Shown: in pieces, positions 31,176 through 40,591 of the stretch | How positions within the stretch are numbered: position 1 is the stretch's first letter | Layout of the letters: each line of letters starts with the position of its first letter | Assembly: GCF_900103845.1 (NCBI RefSeq) | Contig: NZ_FNIJ01000016.1 | Location: forward strand, 79,888 to 143,887 | Length of the DNA stretch: 64,000 nt | Source of the DNA: Pseudomonas jinjuensis | Lineage (GTDB): Bacteria > Pseudomonadota > Gammaproteobacteria > Pseudomonadales > Pseudomonadaceae | Direction: 5' to 3' | Program-made: the position numbers and the translations under genes | Notes under the pieces: generated by a model | What the model was told of the DNA's origin: nothing | What the model saw: only the letters and a program-made list of their open reading frames with translations | The model's database searches: none

Positions 31176-34100
31176 TCAATGCCCCGTCGGCTCCGCCGCT
31201 TCCGGCCTGGCCTTGCGCTTGCCGAGCTTGTCCGCGGCGGATTCCACCAGCATGTAGAACATCGGGATGAGGAAGGTCGCCAGCACGGTGGCGGCGAGCA
31301 TCCCGCCGATCACCCCGGTGCCGATCGAGTGGCGGCTCGCCGAGCCGGCGCCGGTGCTGATCGCCAGCGGCACGCAGCCGAGGATGAAGGCCAGCGAGGT
31401 CATCACGATCGGGCGGAAGCGCAGCTTGGCCGCTTGCAGCGCCGCCTCCACGGGTCCCAGGCCCTGTTCCTCGCGGATCATCACGGCGAACTCGATGATC
31501 AGGATGGCGTTCTTCGCCGCCAGGCCGATCAGGGTCACCAGGCCGACCTGGAAGTACACGTCGTTGTCCAGCCCGCGCAGCCAGATCGCCAGGATCGCGC
31601 CGAACACCGCGAAGGGCACGGCGGTGACCACGGCGATCGGCAGGGTCCAGCGTTCGTACTGGGCGGCGAGGATGAGGAACACCAGGATCAGGCCGAAGAT
31701 GAACGCGGTGCTGCCCGAGCCCTGGGTCGCCAGTTCCTGGTAGGCGGAGCCGATCCAGGCGAGCTGGTAGTCCTGGCCGAGCGTCTCGTTGGCCACTTCC
31801 TGCATGGCCGCCAGCGCCTGGCCCGAACTGTAGCCGGGCGCCGGACCGCCGATCAGCTTGGCCGCCGGGAACACGTTGAAGCGCGCATAGGAGGCCGGGC
31901 CGAGGATGCGCTGCACCGTCACCAGCGACGACAGCGGCACCAGGTCGCCGCTGGACGAACGCACGTAGACCTGGCTGAGATCCTCCGGCTTGCGGCGGAA
32001 GTCCGCTTCCGACTCCAGGCTCACCTGCCAGGTGCGGCCGTAGAGCGAGAAGTCGTTGACGTAGTAGCTGCCGAAGGTGGCCTGCATGGCGGTGAACACG
32101 TCGTTGATCGCCACGCCCAGCGAGCGCGCCTTGGTGCGGTCGAGGTTGATGTAGTACTGCGGCACGTTGGGGTTGAAGGTGCTGTTCACCCCGGCCAATT
32201 CCGGACGCTTGGCCGCGGCGGCGACGAACTTCTGGACGATCTCGCCCAGCTGCTGGCTGGTGCCGCCGCTGCGGTCCTGGATGTACGCCTCGAAGCCGCC
32301 GGTGGTGCTCATGCCGGTGATGGGCGGCGGGTTGAACGACAGCACCACGCCATCCTGGTAGGCCGCGCCCATGCCCATGAAGGTGTGGGTCAGGTTGCGC
32401 GCGTCCAGTTCCGGCGTGGTGCGCTCCTTCCAGTCCTTCAGCGGCACGAACGACACGCCGGCGTTGCTGATGGTGCTGTTGGTGAGGATGTCGAGACCGG
32501 CGAAGGTCAGCACGTCCTGCACCGCCGGATGCTTCATCAGCTTCTGGGTGACGTCGCCGGTCAGTTCCTCGGTGCGGGTGACCGATGCCGCCGGCGGCAG
32601 GAAGTAGGCGTTGATGACGTAGCCCTGGTCCTCGTCGGGCACCAGCGAGCCGGGCACGCGGCCGAACAGCACGACCATCAGGCCGATCATCCCGGCGAAC
32701 AGGATCAGGCCGAGCGCGGCGCGCTTGAGGAAGAACTGCACGCCCGCGCCATAGCCGGCGGTGGCCTTGTCGAACATGCGGTTGAACCAGCGGAACGGCG
32801 CCAGCGGTTCCTTGTGCCCGGGCTTGAGGATCAGCGCGCAGAGCGCGGGTGACAGGGTCAGCGCGACGATGCCGGAGATCACCACCGACACCGCGATGGT
32901 TATCGCGAACTGCTTGTACATCTGCCCCGCCAGGCCACCGAGGAAGCCGACCGGGATGAACACCGCGCAGAGCACCAGCACGATGGCGATGATCGGCCCC
33001 GTCACCTCCTCCATCGCCTTGATCGCCGCCTCGCGCGGGCCGAGCTTCTCGGTACTCATCACCCGCTCGACGTTCTCCAGCACCACGATGGCATCGTCCA
33101 CCACGATGCCGATCGCCAGCACCAGGCCGAACAGGGTCAGCAGGTTGATCGAGAAGCCCAGCGCGTACATCCCGGCGAAGGTGCCGATCAGCGACACCGG
33201 GATCGCCAGGATCGGGATCAGCGTGGCGCGCAGGTTCTGCAGGAAGATGAAGACCACCAGCATCACCAGGATCAGCGCCTCGACGAAGGTGTGCACCACC
33301 TCCTCGATGGATACCTTGACGAACACCGTGGTGTCGTAGGGGATCTTGTAGGCCATGCCCTCGGGGAATTTCTTCGCCAGGCGCTCCATGGTGTCGCGCA
33401 CCGCCTGGGCGGTGTCCAGCGCATTGGCGCCGGGCTGCAGGTAGATGCCGAACGAGGCGTTCTGCTGCCCGTTCAGCGTGGTGACCATCGAGTAGTCCAG
33501 GGCGCCCAGCTCGACCCGCGCGACGTCCTTCAGCAGCAGGCTGGCGCCGGTGGCGTCGCTGCGCAGGATGACGCTCTCGAATTCCTTGGGATCGGTGAAG
33601 CGGCCCTGGGTGGTCACCGTATAGGTGAAGTCCTGCGGCTGGTTCAGCGGTTGCTGGCCGAAGCTGCCGGCGGCGAACTGCGAGTTCTGCTCGCGGATCG
33701 CGTTGACCACGTCGGTCGGCGTCAGGTTGTACTGCGCCAGCTTGTCCGGACGCAGCCAGATGCGCATCGCGTAGTCCTTCGAGCCGAACTGGCTGGCATC
33801 GCCCATACCGGGAATCCGCTTCAGTTCGTCGATGACGTTGATCAGCGCATAGTTGCTGATGAACACCGGGTCGCGGGAATCGTCCGGCGAGTACAGCGCC
33901 ACCACCTGGAGGATGTCGGACGACTTCTTCTCCACCTTCACGCCCTGCCGGCGCACTTCCTCCGGCAGCTTGGCCAGCGCGGCCTGCACCTTGTTGTTGA
34001 CGTTGATGGTGGCCTGGTCCGGATCGGTCCCCACGTTGAAGTACACGGTGAGGGTCATGGCGCCGCTGGCGTCGGAGTTGGACAGCTGGTAGATCATCCC

Positions 34101-34322
34101 CTCCACGCCGTTGATCTCCTGCTCCAGCGGCGCGGCGACGGTCTCGGCGATCACCTGCGAGCTGGCGCCGGGATACATGGCAGTGACCGACACCTGGGGC
34201 GGAAGGATTTCCGGATACTGCGCCACCGGCAGGGCGCGCATGGAGACGAGTCCGCCGAGCAGGATGACGATGGAAATCACCATGGCGAACACGGGGCGGT
34301 CGATGAAGAAGCGCGAGATCAC
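31176..34322 (-). CDS. RND multidrug efflux permease (AcrB/HAE-1 type)
   Basis: A 1048-residue inner-membrane proton-driven pump subunit that works as a trimer with a periplasmic adaptor and an outer-membrane channel. The N-terminus [18 protein letters not shown] and the internal duplication (12 helices, two large periplasmic loops) are standard for HAE-1. The proton relay is intact: adjacent aspartates in [18 protein letters not shown] and the lysine in [15 protein letters not shown] cannot place it on a named Mex system; it does not resemble MexY or MexK. The start codon is GTG at 34322 with AAGGAG eight bases upstream. It follows the adaptor gene by 12 bp. No outer-membrane gene follows. 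Confidence 0.92.
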   Translation of the reverse strand: MISRFFIDRPVFAMVISIVILLGGLVSMRALPVAQYPEILPPQVSVTAMYPGASSQVIAETVAAPLEQEINGVEGMIYQLSNSDASGAMTLTVYFNVGTDPDQATINVNNKVQAALAKLPEEVRRQGVKVEKKSSDILQVVALYSPDDSRDPVFISNYALINVIDELKRIPGMGDASQFGSKDYAMRIWLRPDKLAQYNLTPTDVVNAIREQNSQFAAGSFGQQPLNQPQDFTYTVTTQGRFTDPKEFESVILRSDATGASLLLKDVARVELGALDYSMVTTLNGQQNASFGIYLQPGANALDTAQAVRDTMERLAKKFPEGMAYKIPYDTTVFVKVSIEEVVHTFVEALILVMLVVFIFLQNLRATLIPILAIPVSLIGTFAGMYALGFSINLLTLFGLVLAIGIVVDDAIVVLENVERVMSTEKLGPREAAIKAMEEVTGPIIAIVLVLCAVFIPVGFLGGLAGQMYKQFAITIAVSVVISGIVALTLSPALCALILKPGHKEPLAPFRWFNRMFDKATAGYGAGVQFFLKRAALGLILFAGMIGLMVVLFGRVPGSLVPDEDQGYVINAYFLPPAASVTRTEELTGDVTQKLMKHPAVQDVLTFAGLDILTNSTISNAGVSFVPLKDWKERTTPELDARNLTHTFMGMGAAYQDGVVLSFNPPPITGMSTTGGFEAYIQDRSGGTSQQLGEIVQKFVAAAAKRPELAGVNSTFNPNVPQYYINLDRTKARSLGVAINDVFTAMQATFGSYYVNDFSLYGRTWQVSLESEADFRRKPEDLSQVYVRSSSGDLVPLSSLVTVQRILGPASYARFNVFPAAKLIGGPAPGYSSGQALAAMQEVANETLGQDYQLAWIGSAYQELATQGSGSTAFIFGLILVFLILAAQYERWTLPIAVVTAVPFAVFGAILAIWLRGLDNDVYFQVGLVTLIGLAAKNAILIIEFAVMIREEQGLGPVEAALQAAKLRFRPIVMTSLAFILGCVPLAISTGAGSASRHSIGTGVIGGMLAATVLATFLIPMFYMLVESAADKLGKRKARPEAAEPTGH

Positions 34323-34334
34323 GGCGGGCGCTCC

Positions 34335-35516
34335 TTATTGCTTGGCCTGGGCGGCGGAGGCAGCGGCCTCGGCCGGCGTATCGACGATCTTCACTGGCTG
34401 GTCGGGGCGCACCTTGGGCAGGCCGTCGACTATCACCCGGTCGCCGACGTCGAGACCGGAATCGATCACCCAGCGGCCCTTCACCGTCTGCGGCGCGGCC
34501 ACCTGGCGCATGCGCGCGAAGCCGTCCTTGTCCACCACGTAGACGAAGGTGCCGCGCGGGCCCTGGGCAAGCGCCCGCTCGGGGATGGTCAGCGCATTCT
34601 CGCGGGTGAGCCCCTTGATGGTGACCCGCACGAACTGCCCGGGAATCAGCTGCTGCTCCGGATTGGGAACGACTGCACGGGCGTTGACGGTGCCGGTGCC
34701 GGTGTTGACGAAGCTGTCGGTGAAGTCGACCACGCCGCTCAGCGGGTACTTGGTGCCGTCGCCGAAGTAGATGTCGGTGCTCAGCTTGCCGTCCGCCGGC
34801 AGCTTCAGCTGGCCGGACTTCACGCCGGCGTTGAGGCGCGCAGCATCGGTATCGGGCACGGCGAAGTTGACGTACACCGGATCGAGCTGGGTGAGCTTGG
34901 TGAGCAGGCTGGAGTTCGGGTCGCTGGCCACCACCAGGCTGCCCTCGGAGCGGGTTTCCTTGGAGGCGACGCCGGAAATCGGCGCGATCACCGTGGTGTA
35001 GTTGAAGTCGATCTGCTTGGCCTCGACGTTGGCCTTGGCGGCCTCGACGTCGGCCTTGGCCTGCTCGAACGCGGAGATGTAGCGGTCCAGCTCGCTTTCG
35101 CTGGCGTAGCCCTTCTTCTGCAGTTCGCGGATGCGGCGCAGGTCGCGGTCGGTCTGCCGGTAGCGCGCCATGGTCTGCGCCAGCGAGCCCTTGGCCTGAG
35201 CCAGGGCGGCCTGGTAGGGGCGCTGGTCGATGAGGAACAGCTGCTGTCCCTGCTTCACCGGCCGGCCTTCCTCGTAGGTGCGCTTCTGCAGGATGCCGCT
35301 GACCTGGGCGCGCACTTCCACTTCGCGGAAGCCTGCGGTGCGGGCGGAATACTCGATTTCGACGGGCAATTCCTCGGCCTTGACCGTTTCAACGGTCACA
35401 GGTGGTGCAGGTGGAGCGCCTCCCCCGGGCTGCTCCGCGGCCCGCAGCACCGGGCCGGACAAAAGGGACAAGCCAACTATGGCTAGAGCGACCGGCAAGC
35501 GACGGACAGACTGCAT
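34335..35516 (-). CDS. RND periplasmic adaptor (membrane-fusion protein)
   Basis: A 393-residue AcrA/MexA-type adaptor linking the RND pump to an outer-membrane channel. It has a signal peptide (MQSVRRLPVALAIVGLSLL...VLRA) without a lipobox cysteine, so unlike MexA it is probably not a lipoprotein. Next come the split lipoyl domain (EVRAQVSGILQKRTYEEG and later DFNYTTVIAPISGVAS), an alpha-hairpin (AQAKGSLAQTMARYRQTDRDL onwards), and beta-barrel and membrane-proximal domains. ATG 35516 has GAGAGG upstream. It is the first gene of the operon and divergent from a TetR regulator. Confidence 0.92.
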   Translation of the reverse strand: MQSVRRLPVALAIVGLSLLSGPVLRAAEQPGGGAPPAPPVTVETVKAEELPVEIEYSARTAGFREVEVRAQVSGILQKRTYEEGRPVKQGQQLFLIDQRPYQAALAQAKGSLAQTMARYRQTDRDLRRIRELQKKGYASESELDRYISAFEQAKADVEAAKANVEAKQIDFNYTTVIAPISGVASKETRSEGSLVVASDPNSSLLTKLTQLDPVYVNFAVPDTDAARLNAGVKSGQLKLPADGKLSTDIYFGDGTKYPLSGVVDFTDSFVNTGTGTVNARAVVPNPEQQLIPGQFVRVTIKGLTRENALTIPERALAQGPRGTFVYVVDKDGFARMRQVAAPQTVKGRWVIDSGLDVGDRVIVDGLPKVRPDQPVKIVDTPAEAAASAAQAKQ

Positions 35517-35606
35517 GTAACCTCTCCATGGAATATCTATCTGGAATCGTGCGGAACGTGGCATCAGTGCTCGGTAAGGCACTGTTAGCGCTTCAAAATC
35601 AGTACA

Positions 35607-35634
35607 CTCACTCACCACCTAGTGAGACTAGTCT
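35607..35634. promoter_or_regulatory. Candidate TetR-family operator
   Basis: CTCACT (35607-35612) and AGTGAG (35621-35626) form an inverted repeat with an 8-bp centre, followed directly by the perfect palindrome AGACTAGTCT (35625-35634). Both lie between the RND operon and the divergent TetR gene. Confidence 0.5.
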
Positions 35635-35651
35635 GTCTAGCAGCAAGCGCC

Positions 35652-36275
35652 ATGCGACGAACCAAAGAAGATTCCGAAAAGACCCGCCAGACGATTCTGG
35701 ACTCGGCCGAACGGCTGTTCCTGGAACGCGGCGTGTCGAACACCAGCCTGGAGCAGATCGCCAAGGCTGCGGGCGTGACGCGGGGCGCGGTCTACTGGCA
35801 CTTCCAGAACAAGGCCCATCTGTTCAACGACATGCTCAACCAGGTGCGCCTGCCGCCGGAACAGCTGGCCCTGCGCCTGTCCGGCTGCGGCGGCCACGAC
35901 CCGGTGCGGTCGCTGTTCGACCTGTGCGTGGAAGTGGTGGAGAACCTCGCCCGCGACGAGCAGCGCCGGCGCGTGTTCACCATCCTCATGCTGCGCTGCG
36001 AATTTACCGAAGAGCTGCGCGAGGCGGAAATGCGACACAACGCCTTCATCCGCCAGTTCATCGACCTCTGCGAACAGCTCTTCAGCGACGACGCCTGCCG
36101 CGAACGCCTGGTGCCCGGCGTGACTCCGCACACCGCCTCGCGCGCGGTGCACGCGATGGTCCTGGGCCTGTTCAGCGACTGGCTGCGCGACCCGGAGCTG
36201 TTCGATCCGCTGCGCGAGACCGGGGAGCTGTTCGATACGCTGTTCCGCGGGCTTATTAGGGATTGGCGGCGTTAA
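35652..36275 (+). CDS. TetR-family repressor of the RND operon
   Basis: A 207-residue TetR/AcrR protein of the TtgR/AcrR/MexZ type. The N-terminal DNA-binding domain is plain (TRQTILDSAERLFLERGVSN, then LEQIAKAAGVTRGAVYWHFQNKAHLF), and the C-terminal ligand domain follows (VFTILMLRCEFTEEL and others). Such proteins repress adjacent pump genes until a drug binds. ATG 35652 gives MRRTKEDSEKT; there is no good Shine-Dalgarno, and translation may be weak. It is divergent from the adaptor gene across 135 bp with two inverted repeats. Confidence 0.9.
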   Translation: MRRTKEDSEKTRQTILDSAERLFLERGVSNTSLEQIAKAAGVTRGAVYWHFQNKAHLFNDMLNQVRLPPEQLALRLSGCGGHDPVRSLFDLCVEVVENLARDEQRRRVFTILMLRCEFTEELREAEMRHNAFIRQFIDLCEQLFSDDACRERLVPGVTPHTASRAVHAMVLGLFSDWLRDPELFDPLRETGELFDTLFRGLIRDWRR

Positions 36276-36284
36276 GAATTGATC

Positions 36285-36534
36285 GCTCCCACGCTCCTGC
36301 GTGGGAACTCAGCTCTCGACGCTCCCGCGTCGAAGGGACACAGGAGCGTGAGAATCACCGGAACGCCCTGTAGGAGCGAGCTTGCTCGCGAACCGGCCCC
36401 GCTGTGGACTTCGTTCGCGAGCAAGGGCTAGGCGCCCCCTCGTTCCTACGAAAAGCAGCGCGGCCCTGGATTACCTGTAGGAAGCGGGCCATGCCCACGA
36501 CACTGCCGCCGCGCCATCGGGCGCCCTCCTGCAA
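36285..36534. repeat. Three kinds of palindromic repeat downstream of the TetR gene
   Basis: 36285-36308: GCTCCCACGC-TCCT-GCGTGGGAAC. 36370-36449: REP pair with the GCGAGC-TT-GCTCGC core, right-hand copy degenerate. 36477-36534: a GTAGGAAGCGGGCCATGCCCAC copy with a decayed partner. There is no gene in 36276-36541. Confidence 0.75.
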
Positions 36535-36541
36535 GAGCGGT

Positions 36542-36739
36542 TCAGGCCTGCTCCGCCTCGTATCCCTCCTCGCGAATCGCCTCCAGCACCGCCGCCGGCT
36601 CCAGGCGGCTGCTCACCCGCACCTCGCCGCCAGCGAGGTCCACCTGGACTTCCGCCGCCGCGTCGCGGGCCTGGACGGCCTGGGTGATGGCGCGTACGCA
36701 ATGGCCGCAGCTCATGCCTTTCACCTTGAATATCTCCAT
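36542..36739 (-). CDS. copZ: CopZ-like copper chaperone (HMA domain)
   Basis: A 65-residue single-domain protein with the metal-binding GMSCGHC motif (residues 8-14) in a ferredoxin-like HMA fold; it carries Cu(I) in the cytoplasm and can pass it to CopA or CueR. The sequence ends EEGYEAEQA, a common form in Pseudomonas. ATG 36739 is preceded by AGAGGAG. It is divergent from copA and has its own CueR-type operator at 36780-36800, so chaperone and pump are probably induced together by copper. Confidence 0.92.
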   Translation of the reverse strand: MEIFKVKGMSCGHCVRAITQAVQARDAAAEVQVDLAGGEVRVSSRLEPAAVLEAIREEGYEAEQA

Positions 36740-36779
36740 TTCTGTCGCTCCTCTCGGTTGATCGATGGGCTGAGTGTCG

Positions 36780-36800
36780 ACCTTGCCACCATGGCAAGGT
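36780..36800 (-). promoter_or_regulatory. CueR-type operator of copZ
   Basis: Arms ACCTTGCCA and TGGCAAGGT are perfect complements around CCA. Read on the minus strand, TTGACC supplies the -35 box, with the long (about 19 bp) spacer typical of MerR-family promoters. It lies 41 bp upstream of the copZ start. Confidence 0.85.
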
Positions 36801-36840
36801 CAAGCCCCCTGCCGTGGAGCAACGATGCCCAGGAAAAGGC

Positions 36841-36871
36841 TTGACCTTGCCACGGGGTCAAGGTTGATCCT
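36841..36871 (+). promoter_or_regulatory. CueR-type operator and promoter of copA
   Basis: TTGACC (36841-36846) is the -35 box; ACCTTG at 36844-36849 and CAAGGT at 36859-36864 are the outer arms of the dyad, and a weak -10 (around TGATCC, 36865-36870) sits about 18-19 bp from the -35. The dyad is less perfect than the copZ one. Confidence 0.8.
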
Positions 36872-36900
36872 GTTGGCAAATTCCAGGGAGGTTTCCATCC

Positions 36901-39330
36901 ATGAGCAGCGCCAACCCCATCGAACTGGACCTGCCGGTCGCCGGCATGACCTGCGCCAGCTGCGCCGGCCGCGTCGAGCGCGCCCTGCGCAAGGTGCCGG
37001 GCGTGCTCGGCGCCAGCGTCAACCTCGCCAGCGAGCAGGCGCGGGTGCAGGTGGCCGGCAGCGACAGCCTGCCCGCCCTGATCGCCGCGGTGGAACAGGC
37101 CGGCTACCAGGTGCCCGGCCACAGCCTGGAGCTGGCGATCGACGGCATGACCTGCGCCAGTTGCGTCGGCCGCGTCGAGCGCGCCCTGCGCAAGGTGCCG
37201 GGGGTGCGCGAGGTGAGCGTCAACCTGGCCAGCGAGCGCGCCCATCTCGACCTGCTCGGCCAGGTCGAGGCCGCCGAACTCATCGCCGCCGTGGAAAGGG
37301 CCGGCTACCAGGCGCGTCCGGTCGATGTCGAACACCCCGTCGCCGATCCCGCCGAAGCGCGCCTCGCCCGCGAACGCTGGTGGCTGGCGGCGGCCATCGT
37401 CCTCGCCGCGCCGCTGGTGCTGCCGATGTTCGCCGAATGGCTGGGCCTGCACTGGATGCTGCCGGCCTGGGTGCAGTTCCTCCTCGCCACGCCGGTGCAG
37501 TTCGTCATCGGCGCGCGCTTCTACGTCTCCGCCTGGAGGGCGCTGAAGGCCGGCAGCGGCAACATGGACCTGCTGGTCGCCCTCGGCACCAGCGCCGGCT
37601 ACGGCCTCAGCCTCTACCTCTGGCTGACCGCCGCGCCGGGCGCCATGCCGCACCTGTACTTCGAGGCCAGCGCGGTGATCATCGCCCTGATCCTGCTCGG
37701 CAAGTACCTGGAAAGCCGCGCCAAGCGCCAGACCGCCGCAGCCATCCGCGCTCTCGAAGCATTGCGCCCGGAGCGCGCCACGCGCCTGCGCGACGGTCGC
37801 GAAGAGGACGTGGCGATCGCCGAACTGCGCCTGGACGACGTGGTGCTGGTGCGCCCCGGCGAACGCTTCCCGGTGGATGGCGAAGTCCTCGACGGCCAGA
37901 GCCACGCCGACGAGGCGCTGATCACCGGCGAGAGCCTGCCGGTGCCGAAGCGCCCCGGCGATCCGGTGACCGGCGGCGCGATCAACGGCGAAGGCCTGCT
38001 GCGCATCCGCACCACGGCCCTCGGCGGCGAGACCGTGCTGGCGCGGATCATCCGCCTGGTGGAAGACGCCCAGGCGGCCAAGGCGCCGATCCAGAAGCTG
38101 GTGGACCGGGTCAGCAACGTCTTCGTGCCGGTGGTGGTCGGCATCGCCCTGCTCACCCTGGCCGGCTGGCTGCTGGCCGGCGCCGGGGTGGAAACGGCGC
38201 TGATCAACGCGGTGGCCGTGCTGGTGATCGCCTGCCCCTGCGCCCTCGGCCTGGCCACGCCCACCGCGATCATGGCCGGCACCGGCGTGGCCGCGCGCCA
38301 CGGCATCCTGATCAAGGACGCGGAGGCGCTGGAAGTCGCCCATGCGGTCAGCGCCGTGGCCTTCGACAAGACCGGCACCCTCACCTCCGGCCAGCCGCGC
38401 ATCACCAACCTCGCCAGCCTGGATGGCGACGACGCCAGCGCGCTGGCCCTGGCCGGCGCCCTGCAGCGCGGCAGCGAACACCCGCTGGCGAAGGCGGTGC
38501 TGGATGCCTGCGCCGAACGCAATCTCGCACCGGCCGCCGCGAGCGACAGCCAGGCCCTGGCCGGACGCGGCATCCAGGGACGGGTAGACGGTACCCTGCT
38601 GGCCCTGGGCAACCGCCGCCTGCTCGACGAGCGCGGCCTGCCGCCCGGCGACCTGGCCTCCGCCGCCAGCGACTGGGAAAGCCAGGGCCGCACCCTGTCC
38701 TGGCTGATCGAGATCGAACCGCAGCCGCGCGTGCTCGCCCTCTTCGCCTTCGGCGACAGCCTCAAGCCGGGCGCCGCGGAAGCCGTGGAAGAACTGCGCC
38801 GGCGCGGCATCGCCAGCCACCTGATCACCGGCGACAACCGCGGCAGCGCGCGGGTGGTGAGCGAGGCCCTGGGGCTGGACGAAGTGCACGCCGAAGTGCT
38901 GCCGGGCGACAAGGCCGCGGTGGTCGGCGCGCTGAAGCAGCGCGGCGTGGTGGCGATGGTCGGCGACGGCATCAACGACGCCCCGGCCCTGGCCGCCGCC
39001 GACGTCGGCATCGCCATGGGCGGCGGCACCGACGTCGCCATGCACGCCGCCGGCATCACCCTGATGCGCGGCGACCCGCGCCTGGTGCCGGCCGCGCTGG
39101 ACGTGTCGCGGCGCACCTACGCGAAGATCCGCCAGAACCTGTTCTGGGCCTTCATCTACAACCTGGTGGGCATCCCGCTGGCCGCCTTCGGCCTGCTCAA
39201 CCCCATGGTCGCCGGCGCGGCGATGGCGGCGTCGAGCGTCAGCGTGGTGAGCAATGCGTTGTTGCTGAAGCGCTGGAAGCCGGGTTCGGCGGAAACCGAC
39301 GTCACCCCCGCGAACGCGGGGGCCCAATGA
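36901..39330 (+). CDS. copA: Cu(I)-exporting P1B-type ATPase CopA
   Basis: An 809-residue inner-membrane pump that exports Cu(I) to the periplasm. Two N-terminal HMA domains each carry GMTCASC (about residues 16-22 and 82-88). The transmembrane metal site is CPC at 445-447 (IACPCALG), the phosphorylated aspartate is D489 in [10 protein letters not shown], and TGES and [10 protein letters not shown] are present. The last residues ([10 protein letters not shown]) are encoded inside a palindromic repeat and are probably not part of the ancestral protein. ATG 36901 follows CAGGGAGG. It is followed by cueR; copper induction through the operator at 36841-36871 is very likely. Confidence 0.96.
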   Translation: MSSANPIELDLPVAGMTCASCAGRVERALRKVPGVLGASVNLASEQARVQVAGSDSLPALIAAVEQAGYQVPGHSLELAIDGMTCASCVGRVERALRKVPGVREVSVNLASERAHLDLLGQVEAAELIAAVERAGYQARPVDVEHPVADPAEARLARERWWLAAAIVLAAPLVLPMFAEWLGLHWMLPAWVQFLLATPVQFVIGARFYVSAWRALKAGSGNMDLLVALGTSAGYGLSLYLWLTAAPGAMPHLYFEASAVIIALILLGKYLESRAKRQTAAAIRALEALRPERATRLRDGREEDVAIAELRLDDVVLVRPGERFPVDGEVLDGQSHADEALITGESLPVPKRPGDPVTGGAINGEGLLRIRTTALGGETVLARIIRLVEDAQAAKAPIQKLVDRVSNVFVPVVVGIALLTLAGWLLAGAGVETALINAVAVLVIACPCALGLATPTAIMAGTGVAARHGILIKDAEALEVAHAVSAVAFDKTGTLTSGQPRITNLASLDGDDASALALAGALQRGSEHPLAKAVLDACAERNLAPAAASDSQALAGRGIQGRVDGTLLALGNRRLLDERGLPPGDLASAASDWESQGRTLSWLIEIEPQPRVLALFAFGDSLKPGAAEAVEELRRRGIASHLITGDNRGSARVVSEALGLDEVHAEVLPGDKAAVVGALKQRGVVAMVGDGINDAPALAAADVGIAMGGGTDVAMHAAGITLMRGDPRLVPAALDVSRRTYAKIRQNLFWAFIYNLVGIPLAAFGLLNPMVAGAAMAASSVSVVSNALLLKRWKPGSAETDVTPANAGAQ

Positions 39331-39365
39331 AGAGCCGCAGGCTGGATGGGCTCTTTCCATCCACC
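39305..39365. repeat. Palindromic repeats at the 3' end of copA
   Basis: CCCCCGCG-AA-CGCGGGGG at 39305-39322, followed by CCAATGA, lies inside the end of copA; a second copy of this type is at 50665-50680. A GGATGG...CCATCCACC repeat follows at 39341-39365. Confidence 0.8.
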
Positions 39366-39391
39366 ATCCAGCCATACATCCGGAGCACATG

Positions 39392-39793
39392 ATGAACATC
39401 GGCGAAGCGGCACAGAAAAGCGGGCTGTCCGCGAAGATGATCCGCTACTACGAATCCATCGGCCTGCTCGCCCCCGCCGGGCGCAGCGCCAGCGGCTACC
39501 GCCACTACAACGAACAGGACCTGCACCGCCTGGCCTTCATCCGCCGCGCGCGGGACTTCGGCTTCTCCCTGGAGGAAGTCGGCCGCCTGCTCGCCCTCTG
39601 GCAGGACCGCCAGCGCGCCAGCGCCGACGTGAAGGCGCTGGCCGGCCAGCACATCGACGAACTCAACCGGCGCATCGCCGAACTCTCCAGCCTGCGCGAC
39701 ACCCTGCAGGAGCTCTTCGACCACTGCCACGGCGACCACCGGCCGGACTGCCCGATCCTCAAGGACCTGGAATCGGGGAAATGCTGTTCGTAG
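39392..39793 (+). CDS. cueR: Copper-responsive MerR-family regulator CueR
   Basis: A 133-residue MerR-family activator: N-terminal winged HTH (MNIGEAAQKSGLSAKMIRYYE), a dimerisation helix, and the Cu(I)-binding loop with cysteines at 112 and 120 (CHGDHRPDC), the same positions as in E. coli CueR. The extra C-terminal KCCS is a common form. Of two adjacent ATGs (39389, 39392) the second has better spacing from GGAG at 39382-39385. It lies 61 bp after copA and probably controls both divergent promoters at 36.8 kb. Confidence 0.94.
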   Translation: MNIGEAAQKSGLSAKMIRYYESIGLLAPAGRSASGYRHYNEQDLHRLAFIRRARDFGFSLEEVGRLLALWQDRQRASADVKALAGQHIDELNRRIAELSSLRDTLQELFDHCHGDHRPDCPILKDLESGKCCS

Positions 39794-39842
39794 CGTGACA
39801 ACGCTCCTACAGGCCAACTCAGGGATTGACCTGCAGGCACGG

Positions 39843-39874
39843 GTAGGGTGCATAACGCGCCAGCGTTATCCACC
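39843..39874. repeat. GTAGGGTGCATAACGC-type palindromic repeat
   Basis: GTAGGGTGCATAACGC, GCCA, then GCGTTATCCACC. This is the same type as 12630-12661 and 51365-51396. The stretch 39794-40002 otherwise contains a CGCTCCTAC remnant and the hicAB promoter. Confidence 0.8.
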
Positions 39875-39947
39875 ATGCCTTGGGGACGCAGGAGCGGCCA
39901 TGGGAGTAAAGCCGTTTCTCCGCTTGATCGAGGACAGTTCCGACACG

Positions 39948-39985
39948 CTGACATCATGGCGCGACCGGTATCATAATTTGATACC
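39948..39985 (+). promoter_or_regulatory. hicAB promoter with overlapping operator
   Basis: CTGACA (39948-39953) and CATAAT (39972-39977) are a -35/-10 pair with an 18-bp spacer. The -10 lies inside GGTATCA-TAATT-TGATACC (39967-39985), a perfect inverted repeat with 7-bp arms, placed where HicB could repress. Confidence 0.7.
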
Positions 39986-40002
39986 ATAAGCCGGACACAT
40001 GG

Positions 40003-40257
40003 ATGAACAGCAAACAACGCGCAACCTTGGAGGCGGTCTTTTCGGCGCCAATTCCGTCATCCCTGGAATGGAGCCGCATCGAAGCGCTTTTCGTTGCATT
40101 GGGAGCCAGAATCATCGAAGGCAGCGGTTCCCGGGTTCGCTTCGAGCTGAACGGAATCATCGCCAGCTTCCACCGCCCCCATCCGGCCAAGGAAGCCAGG
40201 CACTATCAGGTGCGGGATGCACGCACCTTTCTCGAGCACGCAGGAATCGCACCATGA
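40003..40257 (+). CDS. hicA: HicA-type mRNA interferase toxin
   Basis: An 84-residue HicA-like toxin with the dsRBD-type fold; it cuts mRNA independently of the ribosome when free of HicB. The catalytic histidine is expected in GIIASFHRPHP, and the preceding GARIIEGSGSRVRFEL matches the conserved G-S-G-S-x-x strand. It is slightly longer than the classical 60-residue HicA and fits the group paired with a large HicB. An out-of-frame ATG at 39999 is ignored. Its stop overlaps the hicB start (ATGA), as in many toxin-antitoxin pairs. Confidence 0.85.
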   Translation: MNSKQRATLEAVFSAPIPSSLEWSRIEALFVALGARIIEGSGSRVRFELNGIIASFHRPHPAKEARHYQVRDARTFLEHAGIAP

Positions 40258-40580
40258 GCCCCATGAAATACAAAGGCTATGCCGCACGCATCGAATACAG
40301 CGACGAGGATGGTCTGTTCATCGGCCATATCGCCGGCATTCGCGACGTGATCGGTTTCCATGGCGAATCCGTTGGCGAACTGCGCCAGGCGTTCGAAGAA
40401 GCGGTGGACGATTACCTGGCAACCTGCGAGAAACTTGGCCGGGAGCCGCAGAAGCCATTTTCCGGCAAGCTCAGCCTGCGCCTCGATCCCCAACTGCACG
40501 CACGGGTGGCGATCAAGGCCGAGCTGAGCCACAAGAGCATCAACCAGTGGGTAAGCGAGCGCCTCGCCGAATCGGTCTGA
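40254..40580 (+). CDS. hicB: HicB-type antitoxin with RHH domain
   Basis: A 108-residue antitoxin. The N-terminal half is the degenerate RNase H-like HicB domain (MKYKGYAARIEYSDEDGLFI, GHIAGIRDVIGFHGESVGEL) that caps HicA. The C-terminal ~40 residues (GKLSLRLDPQLHARVAIKAEL, SHKSINQWVSERL) form a ribbon-helix-helix DNA-binding domain. It likely represses its own promoter through the dyad at 39967-39985. The start at 40254 overlaps the hicA stop codon. It is convergent with the next gene, only 11 bp away. Confidence 0.9.
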   Translation: MSPMKYKGYAARIEYSDEDGLFIGHIAGIRDVIGFHGESVGELRQAFEEAVDDYLATCEKLGREPQKPFSGKLSLRLDPQLHARVAIKAELSHKSINQWVSERLAESV

Positions 40581-40591
40581 GGCGCGCCCCC

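Noticed and set aside
36404..36844. An open frame running through repeats and copZ antisense
   Set aside because: It consists of REP sequence followed by the reverse of copZ; no homology-like pattern.
36721..39399. Long frames opposite copA, and similar ones opposite the aat/aau and acnD genes (46351-49221, 55360-58017)
   Set aside because: Same high-GC antisense artefact; the sense genes have full motif sets.
39999..40580. An alternative reading frame starting at the ATG four bases before hicA
   Set aside because: It shifts out of the HicA frame, reads through the junction and only later enters the HicB frame; the two overlapping conserved proteins explain the region better.
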